From: a bacterium 42_11
GTDB taxonomy: Bacteria > Synergistota > GBS-1
DNA: 12,367 nt
Direction of reading: 5' to 3'
NCBI GenBank assembly: GCA_001508835.1
Contig: LGFB01000015.1
Span: 1 to 12,367 of the forward strand
In this document: positions 1 through 7,034 of the stretch, piece after piece
Layout of the letters: every line of letters starts with the position of its first letter
How positions within the stretch are numbered: position 1 is the first letter of the stretch
Notes under the pieces: model-generated
What the model saw: only the letters and a program-made list of their open reading frames with translations
Told to the model about the DNA's origin: nothing
The model's database searches: none
Position numbers and translations under genes: made by a program

Positions 1-1
1 G

Positions 2-232
2 ATAGCTACTCAAGACCCTTATCTTACTAAAAGGCTGAATCCAGAAATAGGAGCTAGGAGGGCTTACAATTTACTTAGGGCTTGGTCGTTGGAGATAAAG
101 GAGATGTTAGGTGGGATGGGAATAAACGCTATAGAATCCTTACGTGGAAATAGGGAACAATTAAGGGCGGTTGGTTTAAGTGATACTGAAAGGAGGCTTC
201 TGGGAGTAAAATGCGCAGGGGAAGCTTGGTAG
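2..232 (+). CDS. gltB: Glutamate synthase FMN/central-domain subunit, C-terminal end (partial)
   Basis: The window opens inside this gene; 76 codons remain before the TAG at 230-232. The tail reads through GINAIESLRGNREQLRAVGL and ends LLGVKCAGEAW, which matches the C-terminus of the archaeal-type glutamate synthase synthase-domain subunit (the part that makes glutamate from 2-oxoglutarate and ammonia on FMN). The stop overlaps the next gene's likely start by 22 nt, so the two are probably co-translated. The amidotransferase (GATase) module is not in the window; the neighbouring genes supply the Fe-S, FAD and GXGXG parts, so this is a split enzyme. The family call rests on a short but characteristic C-terminal segment. 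The N-terminal layout cannot be judged here. Confidence 0.85.
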   Translation: MATQDPYLTKRLNPEIGARRAYNLLRAWSLEIKEMLGGMGINAIESLRGNREQLRAVGLSDTERRLLGVKCAGEAW

Positions 233-705
233 AGGGAATTAAAAGAGTTATTGTTAGGGAAGAATATTGTATGGGATGCAGACTATGTGAGATTCATTGT
301 ATTACTCAGCACTCTAAGTCTAAGAACATACTAAAGCTTTTTAAGGGAGAAGAGCCTAAGCCTCTTTCTGGTATTTATTTCGAAGAGAGGGGTCCCACTT
401 CTTTTGCCCTTCAATGTAGACATTGTGATGATGCTCCTTGTCTTGAAGCTTGTATTGGAGGAGCTATGTATAGGGATCCGATAACTAAGAGGGTTTTACA
501 CAATAGAGAAAAATGTGTAGGGTGTTGGATGTGTATAATGGTTTGTCCTTACGGGGTTATAAAGGCGGATCATTCTGAGAAGAAGGTTGCCTCTAAGTGT
601 GATTTGTGCATCGAAGCGGGTTTCCCTGCCTGTGTCGAGAATTGTCCTAACGAAGCTGTTATTCTGATCGATCAGTACGGTAGGAGAGTTCTGAAGGAGG
701 GTTAA
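211..705 (+). CDS. Polyferredoxin-like 4x[4Fe-4S] subunit of split glutamate synthase
   Basis: This 164-residue protein has 16 cysteines in four cluster-type groups: C20/23/26/30, C69/72/77/81, C102/105/108/112 and C130/133/141/145. The layout is that of HycB/CooF/DmsB-type electron-transfer subunits binding four [4Fe-4S] clusters. It has no signal peptide or membrane segment, so it should be cytoplasmic. Lying between the GltB synthase-domain gene and an FAD oxidoreductase, it most likely carries electrons from the flavoprotein to the FMN/Fe-S synthase subunit. The ATG at 211 is preceded by AAGGAGG at 190-196 (spacing 14, rather long) and a weaker GGGAG at 202-206; a TTG at 226 is a less likely start. 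The fold call is secure. The partner assignment is inferred from gene order. Confidence 0.9.
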   Translation: MRRGSLVEGIKRVIVREEYCMGCRLCEIHCITQHSKSKNILKLFKGEEPKPLSGIYFEERGPTSFALQCRHCDDAPCLEACIGGAMYRDPITKRVLHNREKCVGCWMCIMVCPYGVIKADHSEKKVASKCDLCIEAGFPACVENCPNEAVILIDQYGRRVLKEG

Positions 706-708
706 TGT

Positions 709-2001
709 ATGGAGAGTAAGTATGCAATTATAGGAAATTCAGTGGCTGCTGTGGGAGCTATAGAGGCTATAAGGGAAATAGATAAAGAGGGGTTAATAAC
801 GGTGGTTTCAGACGAAAATGTTTATAACTATTCCCGACCTTTAATTTCTTACTATCTTGGTGGCAAAGTTGAGGAGAGGAACATGTATTTCAGAGACAAG
901 GGTTTTTACGAAAGAAATAACGTAAAGCTGATTTTGGGAAAGAAAGCTCAGAGGTTGGATGTTAATAAACACGTTGTTTACTTGGCTGACGAAACCATTA
1001 TAAGGTTTGAAAAGCTCTTGATATGCACTGGAGGAAAGCCGATAGTTCCTAACATAGAAGGGCTTAGTGAAGTAAGAGAAGGAGTTTTTAGTTTCACTAA
1101 GTTTTCGGATGCAAAATCGATGCTTAGCTATATAAAATTAAATGGCATAAAATCGGCTGTAGTCTTAGGTGGAGGATTGATAGGTCTTAAGGCTGCGGAA
1201 GGCTTGCTAGCAAGAGGGTTGAGGGTTACGATTGTAGAGTTAGCTGACAGGATACTTCCCAACACTTTGGACAAAGAAGCTTCCGAAATGTTAGAAAGAG
1301 CTTTAGTGGGCTTAGGTTGTAGTGTACTGAAAGGAGATACTATTATTGGAGTTTCTACTACCGATGGAGTATTGAAGGAAGTATACCTTAAAAGCGGGAG
1401 AGTAATACCCTCATCTTTGTTGGTTATTGCTATAGGAGTGAGGCCAAATTTAGATTTGATAAGAGGTACCTCGATAGGTTACGACAGAGGAATAATTGTT
1501 GATGATCAAATGCAGACTAATATAGCTGGAATATATGCAGCAGGGGATGTAGCTCAAGCTAAAGATTTTTTAACTTCGATGAATTCTGTTTTGGCTTTAT
1601 GGCCAGTGGCCTTTCGTCAGGGCAAGGTAGCAGGATTCAACATGGCAGGCAAGGAGACAAAATATGAGGGGCTTTTCCCAATGAACTCTGTGGAGATAGC
1701 TGGCATTCCTACAATATCTTTTGGTCTGTCTAATCCACAAGATGGAGAAAATTATGAGGTCTTGGTTAAGAAGGATGGCAGAGTTCCTTTGTACCGCAAG
1801 ATAGTTTTAAAAGATGGAAGAATAGTGGGGGGTATTTTCTTGGGCAAGATAGAAAGAACCGGCATTTTCGTGGGGCTCTTGAAGGCTGGTATGGATGTTT
1901 CATCATTTAAAGAAGAATTGCTTCAAGATGATTTTGGTTTTGTTGTTTTGCCTGAAAGTTACAGAAAGCATATGATTGTAGGGGAGGTTATAGAAACATG
2001 A
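709..2001 (+). CDS. FAD-dependent NAD(P)H oxidoreductase subunit of split glutamate synthase
   Basis: This 430-residue protein is of the pyridine nucleotide-disulphide oxidoreductase class 2 (NADH oxidase/rubredoxin reductase-like). An N-terminal FAD Rossmann motif lies at residues 6-20 (IIGNSVAA). A second dinucleotide fold has GGGLIGLKAAEG at 154-165, with Glu177 at the end of the following strand, which favours NADH over NADPH. The second FAD motif, GIYAAGD, lies at 274-280. There is no CxxC redox disulphide, so it is not a disulphide reductase. It probably oxidises NAD(P)H and passes electrons to the ferredoxin encoded 3 nt upstream. AAGGAGG at 694-700 gives ideal spacing to the ATG at 709. 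Its stop overlaps the next start by 4 nt (ATGA at 1998-2001). A role as stand-alone NADH oxidase cannot be excluded from sequence alone. Confidence 0.88.
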   Translation: MESKYAIIGNSVAAVGAIEAIREIDKEGLITVVSDENVYNYSRPLISYYLGGKVEERNMYFRDKGFYERNNVKLILGKKAQRLDVNKHVVYLADETIIRFEKLLICTGGKPIVPNIEGLSEVREGVFSFTKFSDAKSMLSYIKLNGIKSAVVLGGGLIGLKAAEGLLARGLRVTIVELADRILPNTLDKEASEMLERALVGLGCSVLKGDTIIGVSTTDGVLKEVYLKSGRVIPSSLLVIAIGVRPNLDLIRGTSIGYDRGIIVDDQMQTNIAGIYAAGDVAQAKDFLTSMNSVLALWPVAFRQGKVAGFNMAGKETKYEGLFPMNSVEIAGIPTISFGLSNPQDGENYEVLVKKDGRVPLYRKIVLKDGRIVGGIFLGKIERTGIFVGLLKAGMDVSSFKEELLQDDFGFVVLPESYRKHMIVGEVIET

Positions 2002-2756
2002 AACAAATAGAGGCTATGGATAGAGTTATAACTGCCGATGGTATTCATTATAAAGTTTTGAACGATATGGTTTGGCAAGCTGTAAGTGATGGTGCCAAAA
2101 GAATAATTTTAGAGGATGTTGTTGGCCAAAGATATATTGGTTGTGGCTTGAAGGGTGAAGACGTAGAGATCATTATTAGGGGAGTCCCAGGCAATGATTT
2201 GGCTGCCTTTATGGATGGTCCCAGAATTATTGTTGAAGGTAATGCTCAGGATGGTGTTGGCAATACTATGAATGCAGGAGAGGTAATAGTTCATGGCAAT
2301 GCTGGTGACATTATAGGGTATGCTATGAGAGGAGGAAGGATTTTTGTAAAAGGAAATGTAGGATACAGGGTAGGTATACATATGAAGGCCTACAGGGATT
2401 TGTTTCCTGTTATCGTGATTGGAGGGGTTGCAGGGGACTTTTTAGGAGAGTATATGGCGGGGGGACTTTTGATAGTCCTGGGATTGGGTAGTGAGGAAAA
2501 GGATATAGTGGGGGATTTTGTAGGGACAGGGATGCATGGAGGAAACATATTTATCCGCGGAGGCGTGAAAAATGCAATACTTGGCAAAGAGGTTGGTATC
2601 AGCCTTGTGAGTGAAGATGATATGACTTTAATAAGAAAGCATATAGAAGATTTTTGTAATCACTTTTCCTTCGACATTGATGAAGTACTGAGTGTGCCCT
2701 TTTTTAAGCTTTATCCTCACTCTCATCGCCCCTATGGCAAGTTATATGCTTATTGA
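1998..2756 (+). CDS. Stand-alone GXGXG (glutamate synthase alpha-subunit C-terminal) domain protein
   Basis: This 252-residue protein consists mostly of the glutamate synthase GXGXG right-handed beta-helix. Five coils carry a G-x(2-3)-G/A-x-x-M-x-x-G pattern at about residues 65-74, 85-94, 103-113, 146-156 and 172-182. In full-length GltB this domain packs between the synthase and amidotransferase domains. As a separate subunit (GltB3-type) it is known from archaeal and anaerobic-bacterial split glutamate synthases. The last 50 residues are not helix-like and end in a Tyr-rich tail. The start overlaps the upstream stop by 4 nt, with GGGGAGG at 1981-1987 as ribosome binding site. It is the last gene of the glutamate synthase operon. 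No terminator follows, so read-through into amt is possible. Confidence 0.88.
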   Translation: MKQIEAMDRVITADGIHYKVLNDMVWQAVSDGAKRIILEDVVGQRYIGCGLKGEDVEIIIRGVPGNDLAAFMDGPRIIVEGNAQDGVGNTMNAGEVIVHGNAGDIIGYAMRGGRIFVKGNVGYRVGIHMKAYRDLFPVIVIGGVAGDFLGEYMAGGLLIVLGLGSEEKDIVGDFVGTGMHGGNIFIRGGVKNAILGKEVGISLVSEDDMTLIRKHIEDFCNHFSFDIDEVLSVPFFKLYPHSHRPYGKLYAY

Positions 2757-2766
2757 TGTTTCAATT

Positions 2767-2804
2767 TTAACATTAATGTAAACTCCAAGCAAAAGACCTG
2801 TAAC
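2767..2804 (+). promoter_or_regulatory. Tandem 11-bp repeat operator upstream of amt
   Basis: Four pentamers lie at exact 11-bp steps: TTAAC (2767), GTAAA (2778), GCAAA (2789) and GTAAC (2800), each separated by 6 nt. Direct repeats on an 11-bp pitch are the usual binding site of OmpR/PhoB-family winged-helix activators. The consensus resembles the actinobacterial GlnR box (GTnAC-n6-GAAAC-n6). The same array with the same offset to a -10 box occurs upstream of glnA. The array is seen directly in the sequence; the protein that binds it is inferred (candidate at 4600-5274). Confidence 0.7.
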
Positions 2805-2852
2805 CTCTCCCCGTTAAAATACCTAAAAACAAAGGAAAGGGGAGAGGTTACA
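2799..2852 (+). promoter_or_regulatory. Perfect 14-bp inverted repeat sequestering the amt ribosome binding site
   Basis: The left arm at 2799-2812 (TGTAACCTCTCCCC) is exactly complementary to the right arm at 2839-2852 (GGGGAGAGGTTACA), with a 26-nt A-rich loop. The right arm contains the Shine-Dalgarno GGGGAGAGG and ends on the A of the amt ATG. In an RNA holding both arms the start site would be occluded. No U-tract follows, so it is not an intrinsic terminator. The left arm overlaps the fourth operator unit and lies upstream of the predicted transcription start, so RNA from the amt promoter would lack it. Confidence 0.65.
2815..2820 (+). promoter_or_regulatory. -10 box of the amt promoter
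   Basis: TAAAAT (one mismatch to TATAAT) begins 15 bp after the start of the fourth repeat unit, the same offset as in the glnA promoter. No good -35 hexamer lies 16-18 bp upstream, where the repeats sit, as expected for an activator-dependent promoter. Transcription would start at about 2826-2828, giving a leader of roughly 25 nt. Confidence 0.6.
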
Positions 2853-4213
2853 TGAGAAATTTGTACAAGTATTTAATTTATGTGTCTTTAGCTACTTTTA
2901 CATGTATTAATTCTTCCTTTGCAAGAGATCCCGTAGGAGCGGCGACTTTGAAGGAAAATCCTAACTTGCCGGTTGATTATGTATGGATTTTGATATGTGC
3001 TTTTCTTGTCATGTTTATGCAGGCTGGTTTTGCCATGCTGGAATCTGGTTTTTGTAGGGCAAAGAATGTGACCAACATCATTGCAAAAAATTTAATTGAC
3101 TTTTGTTTAGGTTCGATTATTTTCTTCGCTTTCGGTTATGCCTTGATGATGGGGGACGATTGGCACGGTCTAATTGGAACTACAGGCTGGTTTATGTTTG
3201 GGGAGTATTACGATGTAAGCAAGTACTTGAACATGTTTTGGATGTTGGTGTTTTGTGCTACTAGTGCCACGATAGTTTCTGGAGCTGTTGCTGAAAGGCT
3301 CAAGTTTGGAGCATACCTTATTTACACTTTAGTGGTTACGGGTATTATTTACCCTATATACGGACACTGGGCATGGGGAGGTGGTTGGCTTTCTAAGATT
3401 CCTTTAGGTTTGGGTTTTTTAGATTTTGCAGGAAGTGGAGTTGTACACGCTTTAGGTGGATTTGTTGGTTTAGCGGGGGCTTTAGTTTTGGGCCCCAGGT
3501 ATGGTAAGTATAAAAATGGAGTGCCTCAGGCTATTCCCGGACACAGTGTATCTTTAGCCGCTTTAGGTGTTTTAATATTGTGGTTTGGTTGGTTTGGTTT
3601 TAATCCAGGAAGCACATATAGTGCTCACCACTTAAAAATCTCTATTGTGGCTCTTAATACGAACTTAGCTGCTGCGGCAGGTGGGATATCTGCGCTATTA
3701 ATTTCTTATTTCAATACTGGAAAGTGGGATATTACTATGGCATTAAATGGAGTTATTGCGGGATTAGTTGCTATAACCGCATCTTGTGCCTGGGTTGAGG
3801 GATGGGCTGCTATACTTATAGGCTTTATAGCTGGTGGTTTGATGTATTTCAGTGTTAGATTATTAGATTCAGCTGGTATTGATGATCCTGTTGGCGCTGT
3901 TAGCGTTCATGGAATTTGCGGATTATGGGGACTGTTGACGGTAGGAATTTTTGCTGATGGAACTTATGGCGTATATTCTGTTGAGCCTCCTTATGCTGTT
4001 GGTTTGCTTTATGGTGGTGGATGGGGACAGTTCTTGGCTCAGCTTGTGGGATTAGTGGTGTTGTTTATATGGGCTTTTGGTGCGGGGTATGTGTTGTTTA
4101 AGGTAATGGATAGACTGTTCGGTATTCGCGTTTCACCAGAAGAGGAGCTTAAAGGATTGGATATTTATGAGCATGGTGTTCCAGCTTATCCTGATTTTTA
4201 TAGTAAGGTATAA
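2852..4213 (+). CDS. amt: Ammonium transporter, Amt/MEP/Rh family
   Basis: This 453-residue inner-membrane ammonium channel/transporter begins with a signal peptide (residues 1-24, cleavage probably after SSFA, as in E. coli AmtB) followed by about 11 membrane helices. Family marks include AGFAMLESGFCRAKN at 58-72, SGAVAERL at 143-150, GHWAWGGGWL at 171-180, DFAGSGVVH at 191-199 and VSVHGICGLWG at 351-361. The pore twin histidines are H199 and H353. D191 corresponds to the structural Asp160 of AmtB. The ATG at 2852 directly follows the GGGGAGAGG ribosome binding site and gives the complete signal peptide. The PII gene follows 17 nt downstream, the classic amtB-glnK pairing in which PII blocks the channel when nitrogen is plentiful. 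Expression is probably controlled by the repeat operator and hairpin just upstream. Confidence 0.97.
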   Translation: MRNLYKYLIYVSLATFTCINSSFARDPVGAATLKENPNLPVDYVWILICAFLVMFMQAGFAMLESGFCRAKNVTNIIAKNLIDFCLGSIIFFAFGYALMMGDDWHGLIGTTGWFMFGEYYDVSKYLNMFWMLVFCATSATIVSGAVAERLKFGAYLIYTLVVTGIIYPIYGHWAWGGGWLSKIPLGLGFLDFAGSGVVHALGGFVGLAGALVLGPRYGKYKNGVPQAIPGHSVSLAALGVLILWFGWFGFNPGSTYSAHHLKISIVALNTNLAAAAGGISALLISYFNTGKWDITMALNGVIAGLVAITASCAWVEGWAAILIGFIAGGLMYFSVRLLDSAGIDDPVGAVSVHGICGLWGLLTVGIFADGTYGVYSVEPPYAVGLLYGGGWGQFLAQLVGLVVLFIWAFGAGYVLFKVMDRLFGIRVSPEEELKGLDIYEHGVPAYPDFYSKV

Positions 4214-4230
4214 TAAGGGGGGTGTTGGGT

Positions 4231-4572
4231 GTGAAGAAGGTTGAAGCTATCATAAGGCCGGAAAAGTTTGAGGAAGTAAAGGAAGCTCTTAAATCAATAA
4301 AAGGATGTTCTGGGATGAGTGTCACTCGTGTAGAGGGACATGGTAGGCAAAAGGGGTTGGTAGAGCAATTCCGAGGAAGAGAATTCAAGGTTGAATTTTT
4401 GCCGAAGGTTAAAATTGAGTTGGTTTGCTCAGATGAAGACTTAAAGGATGTAGTAGATTCTATCTTAAAAAGCGCATATACTGGAGAAATAGGTGATGGG
4501 AAAATTTTTATTTCGGAAATCTTAGATGTCGTGAGAATAAGGACAGGAGAGAGGGGCAAAGAAGCTCTTTAG
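4231..4572 (+). CDS. glnK: PII signal-transduction protein (GlnK/GlnB type)
   Basis: This 113-residue PII protein is one residue longer than E. coli GlnB. The start chosen is GTG 4231, which gives the family N-terminus MKKVEAIIRPEKF. The run AAGGGGGG at 4215-4222 is then an 8-nt-spaced ribosome binding site, whereas GTG 4222 and TTG 4225 lie on or beside it. The T-loop region GRQKG is kept at 38-42, as are FLPKVKIE (56-63), TGEIGDGKIF (84-93) and RIRTGE (102-107), the ATP/2-oxoglutarate-binding elements. The uridylylation Tyr51 position is Phe52, and the cyanobacterial phospho-Ser49 position is Arg50. Control should therefore be by ATP/ADP/2-oxoglutarate binding alone. Its partner is presumably Amt, encoded immediately upstream; it may also act on other nitrogen proteins encoded here. 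Confidence 0.96.
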   Translation: MKKVEAIIRPEKFEEVKEALKSIKGCSGMSVTRVEGHGRQKGLVEQFRGREFKVEFLPKVKIELVCSDEDLKDVVDSILKSAYTGEIGDGKIFISEILDVVRIRTGERGKEAL

Positions 4573-4599
4573 CTTTATGGGGAAGAAGGTTACTTCATT

Positions 4600-5274
4600 A
4601 TGAGGATATCGCTGTTGGTTAGAAAAGATGAAGGGGAAAACATATGGAATATACTTTCAAGAAAGGGATATGAGTTCCAAGCCCTCGATGATTTAGAGGA
4701 TGTGATTATGGAACTCGAAGAGAAAGGCACGGACCTTGCCATTGTCGATATGGATTTGCTTACAGGGGGTAGTGACTCACTGAGAAAATTCAAGGATATT
4801 GTCCTTGACTCTTGTATTCCAGTTATAGTTCTCGTATCTAAGGTGGATTTGTTCCTATTGTTTGAAGATATTTGGTTTACAGATTTCTTGGTAAAGCCTT
4901 TTAGTTCAGAGGAGCTATTAATAAGAGTAACGAAAGCCCTAAAAGGTAGTAGAACCAACCTTGAAGAAACGGGTATTATAAGGCATGGGGATTTAATAAT
5001 AGATACTGAAAGATGTAAGGTGATTTTTAAAGGTAAGGATATTTCTCTGACCTTTAAAGAATATGAGTTGTTAAAGCTTCTCGTTTCTAATAAGGGAAGA
5101 GTCTTTAGGAGAGAAGAGCTTTTAAGCAAATTATGGGGTTATGACTATTATGGTGGAGACAGAACAGTGGATACTCATATAAGTAGGCTTAGGAACAAGC
5201 TTGGGGATTACGATCACAAATACATTCAAACTGTGAGAAACATAGGTTACAAATTTAATGAAGAGGAGTTTTAG
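4600..5274 (+). CDS. Orphan OmpR/PhoB-family response regulator, candidate GlnR-like nitrogen regulator
   Basis: This 224-residue protein has an N-terminal receiver (about 1-113) and a C-terminal winged helix (about 128-219, recognition helix in DRTVDTHISRLRNKL at 187-201). The receiver is atypical. Asp50 at the phosphorylation site and Lys99 are kept, but the acidic pair reads Lys9-Asp10, and the switch Thr/Ser position is Val79 followed by Ser80. No histidine kinase gene is near. This matches the known features of actinobacterial GlnR, an orphan OmpR-type regulator with an unphosphorylated Asp50. It lies 27 nt after glnK, with GGGGAAGAAGG at 4579-4589 as ribosome binding site, and its stop overlaps nadE. 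It is the natural candidate to bind the 11-bp repeats upstream of amt and glnA. Family and domains are certain; the nitrogen role is inferred from context. Confidence 0.92.
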   Translation: MRISLLVRKDEGENIWNILSRKGYEFQALDDLEDVIMELEEKGTDLAIVDMDLLTGGSDSLRKFKDIVLDSCIPVIVLVSKVDLFLLFEDIWFTDFLVKPFSSEELLIRVTKALKGSRTNLEETGIIRHGDLIIDTERCKVIFKGKDISLTFKEYELLKLLVSNKGRVFRREELLSKLWGYDYYGGDRTVDTHISRLRNKLGDYDHKYIQTVRNIGYKFNEEEF

Positions 5275-7034
5275 TGAAAATGAGGCTTTTGAGGATAGGT
5301 TTGGCTCAAATAAACCCAATAGTCGGTGACTTTGATCATAATTTAGGCAAAATTTTCAGTTTTGTTACTGGAGCAAAGGAGAAGGAAATAGATCTGTTAT
5401 GCTTTCCAGAACTCTGCTTAACTGGATACCCTCCAGAGGACCTTCTTCTTAGGCCAGCCTTTTTAAGAGATGGTCTTAAAGCTCTTTATAAGATAATTGA
5501 ATTTACCAAAGGCAAAAGGATTGTATTGATAGTCGGCTTTGTGGATGTAAATGTCGACATATTTAATGCTGCGGCTATCGTAAGTGATGGTGAGCTTAAA
5601 GGTGTTTATCATAAGATGTATCTGCCTAATTATGGCGTATTTGATGAGGAAAGATATTTTAGGGCGGGAGACGCTCCTCTTCTCATTGAGTTAAACGGGA
5701 TTAAGATTGGTATAACGATTTGTGAAGATATGTGGTATCCCATAGGTCCTGCTGTAACCGAAGTGGTGAATGGTGCAGAACTTATAGTGAACATAAGCGC
5801 TTCCCCGTATCATATGGGGAAAAGGGAATTAAGGGAGAAAATGTTTTCCATTAGGGCATTTGACATGCTTACTCCGGTAGCTTATGTGAATATGGTGGGT
5901 GGTCAAGACGAGCTGGTATTTGATGGTTATAGCTTCATCGTTGACGAAAATGGCGAAATAATAGCTAGGGGTGATGGGTTTGAGGAGTGTTTGGTTATAG
6001 CAGACATTTTATTTGGAGATGTCTCAAGGCATAGATTGCGTGACCCAAGACTTCGAAAGGAAAAATTTAGGAGCATGGTAAAACAGGCGGAAGCGAAACT
6101 TATCTGTATTGATGGAGGTAAGGGAAAGAAGAAGGGTAGCTTCTACTTTAAGCAAAACGGTATTAAAAATCCGTTATCTCCCCTTGAGGAGGTTTACAAA
6201 GCTCTTGTTACAGGAGTTAGAGACTATGTTAGGAAAAATGGTTTTAAAAAAGTTGTAATAGGACTTTCCGGAGGGATAGATTCTAGCCTTGTTGCTACCA
6301 TAGCTGTTGATGCTCTTGGTGCTCAAAACGTCGTTGGGGTTTTTATGCCATCACGGTTTTCCTCTACAGAGAGTAAAGAAGATGCGGAAAAGCTTGCTAC
6401 CAACTTAGGAATAGAGTTCAGGGTAATTCCTATTGAACCTGTCTTTCAAGCCTATCTTGATGTGCTTTCACCACATTTTGTGGGAACTGAACCTAACGTG
6501 GCTGAAGAAAATATCCAAGCGAGGATAAGGGGAAACATATTAATGGCCCTATCTAATAAATTTGGTTGGTTGGTCTTAACTACAGGTAATAAAAGCGAGA
6601 TGGCGTGTGGCTATGCCACTCTTTATGGAGATATGGCAGGAGGATTTGCTGTTATAAAGGACATTCCTAAGACGCTCGTTTATAAGCTTGCTCTTTGGAG
6701 GAATGAGTTGGAAGGCAGGGATATCATTCCTAAAAGAGTTCTTGAAAAACCTCCTTCGGCTGAATTGAGGCCGAATCAAAAAGATACTGATAGTTTACCG
6801 CCTTATGATATTTTAGATGAGGTACTTAAGATGTATGTTGAGGAAAATCTTCCTATTGACCATATTATTTCATTGGGATTAGACCCTATGGTTGTATTAA
6901 AGGTTGCAAGGATGGTGGACAAAAGCGAGTATAAGCGTAGACAGGCTCCTCCAGGGATTAGAGTATCTAAACTGGCTTTTGGTAGAGACAGGCGTGTTCC
7001 TGTAACCAACAGCTATAGGGAAAACGATTTGTAA
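5274..7034 (+). CDS. nadE: Glutamine-dependent NAD+ synthetase
   Basis: This protein of about 586 residues is the two-domain enzyme converting deamido-NAD, ATP and glutamine into NAD. The N-terminal nitrilase-type glutaminase domain (about 5-265) has the triad Glu46 (FPELCLTGYPPEDL), Lys114 (YHKMYLP) and Cys150 (TICEDMWYP). The C-terminal ATP-pyrophosphatase-type synthetase domain has the P-loop SGGIDSS at 332-338 and LTTGNKSE at 435-442. A GTG at 5274 overlaps the regulator's stop by one base (TAGTG), with GAGGAG at 5263-5268 at 5-nt spacing. ATG 5280, two codons on, is an equal alternative. Placement after amt-glnK-regulator ties NAD synthesis to glutamine supply. The TAA at 7032-7034 lies inside the first GTAAC unit of the glnA operator. 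No terminator follows. Confidence 0.96.
   Translation: MKMRLLRIGLAQINPIVGDFDHNLGKIFSFVTGAKEKEIDLLCFPELCLTGYPPEDLLLRPAFLRDGLKALYKIIEFTKGKRIVLIVGFVDVNVDIFNAAAIVSDGELKGVYHKMYLPNYGVFDEERYFRAGDAPLLIELNGIKIGITICEDMWYPIGPAVTEVVNGAELIVNISASPYHMGKRELREKMFSIRAFDMLTPVAYVNMVGGQDELVFDGYSFIVDENGEIIARGDGFEECLVIADILFGDVSRHRLRDPRLRKEKFRSMVKQAEAKLICIDGGKGKKKGSFYFKQNGIKNPLSPLEEVYKALVTGVRDYVRKNGFKKVVIGLSGGIDSSLVATIAVDALGAQNVVGVFMPSRFSSTESKEDAEKLATNLGIEFRVIPIEPVFQAYLDVLSPHFVGTEPNVAEENIQARIRGNILMALSNKFGWLVLTTGNKSEMACGYATLYGDMAGGFAVIKDIPKTLVYKLALWRNELEGRDIIPKRVLEKPPSAELRPNQKDTDSLPPYDILDEVLKMYVEENLPIDHIISLGLDPMVVLKVARMVDKSEYKRRQAPPGIRVSKLAFGRDRRVPVTNSYRENDL

Noticed and set aside
2109..2587. Minus-strand open frames opposite the GXGXG gene, and others opposite amt/glnK, the regulator, nadE, glnA and dctP.
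   Set aside because: All are antisense to well-supported genes, show low-complexity composition, and have no ribosome binding site or family motif.
2757..2851. Intrinsic terminator after the GXGXG gene.
   Set aside because: The only strong hairpin (2799-2852) has no T-run after it and contains the amt ribosome binding site and start.
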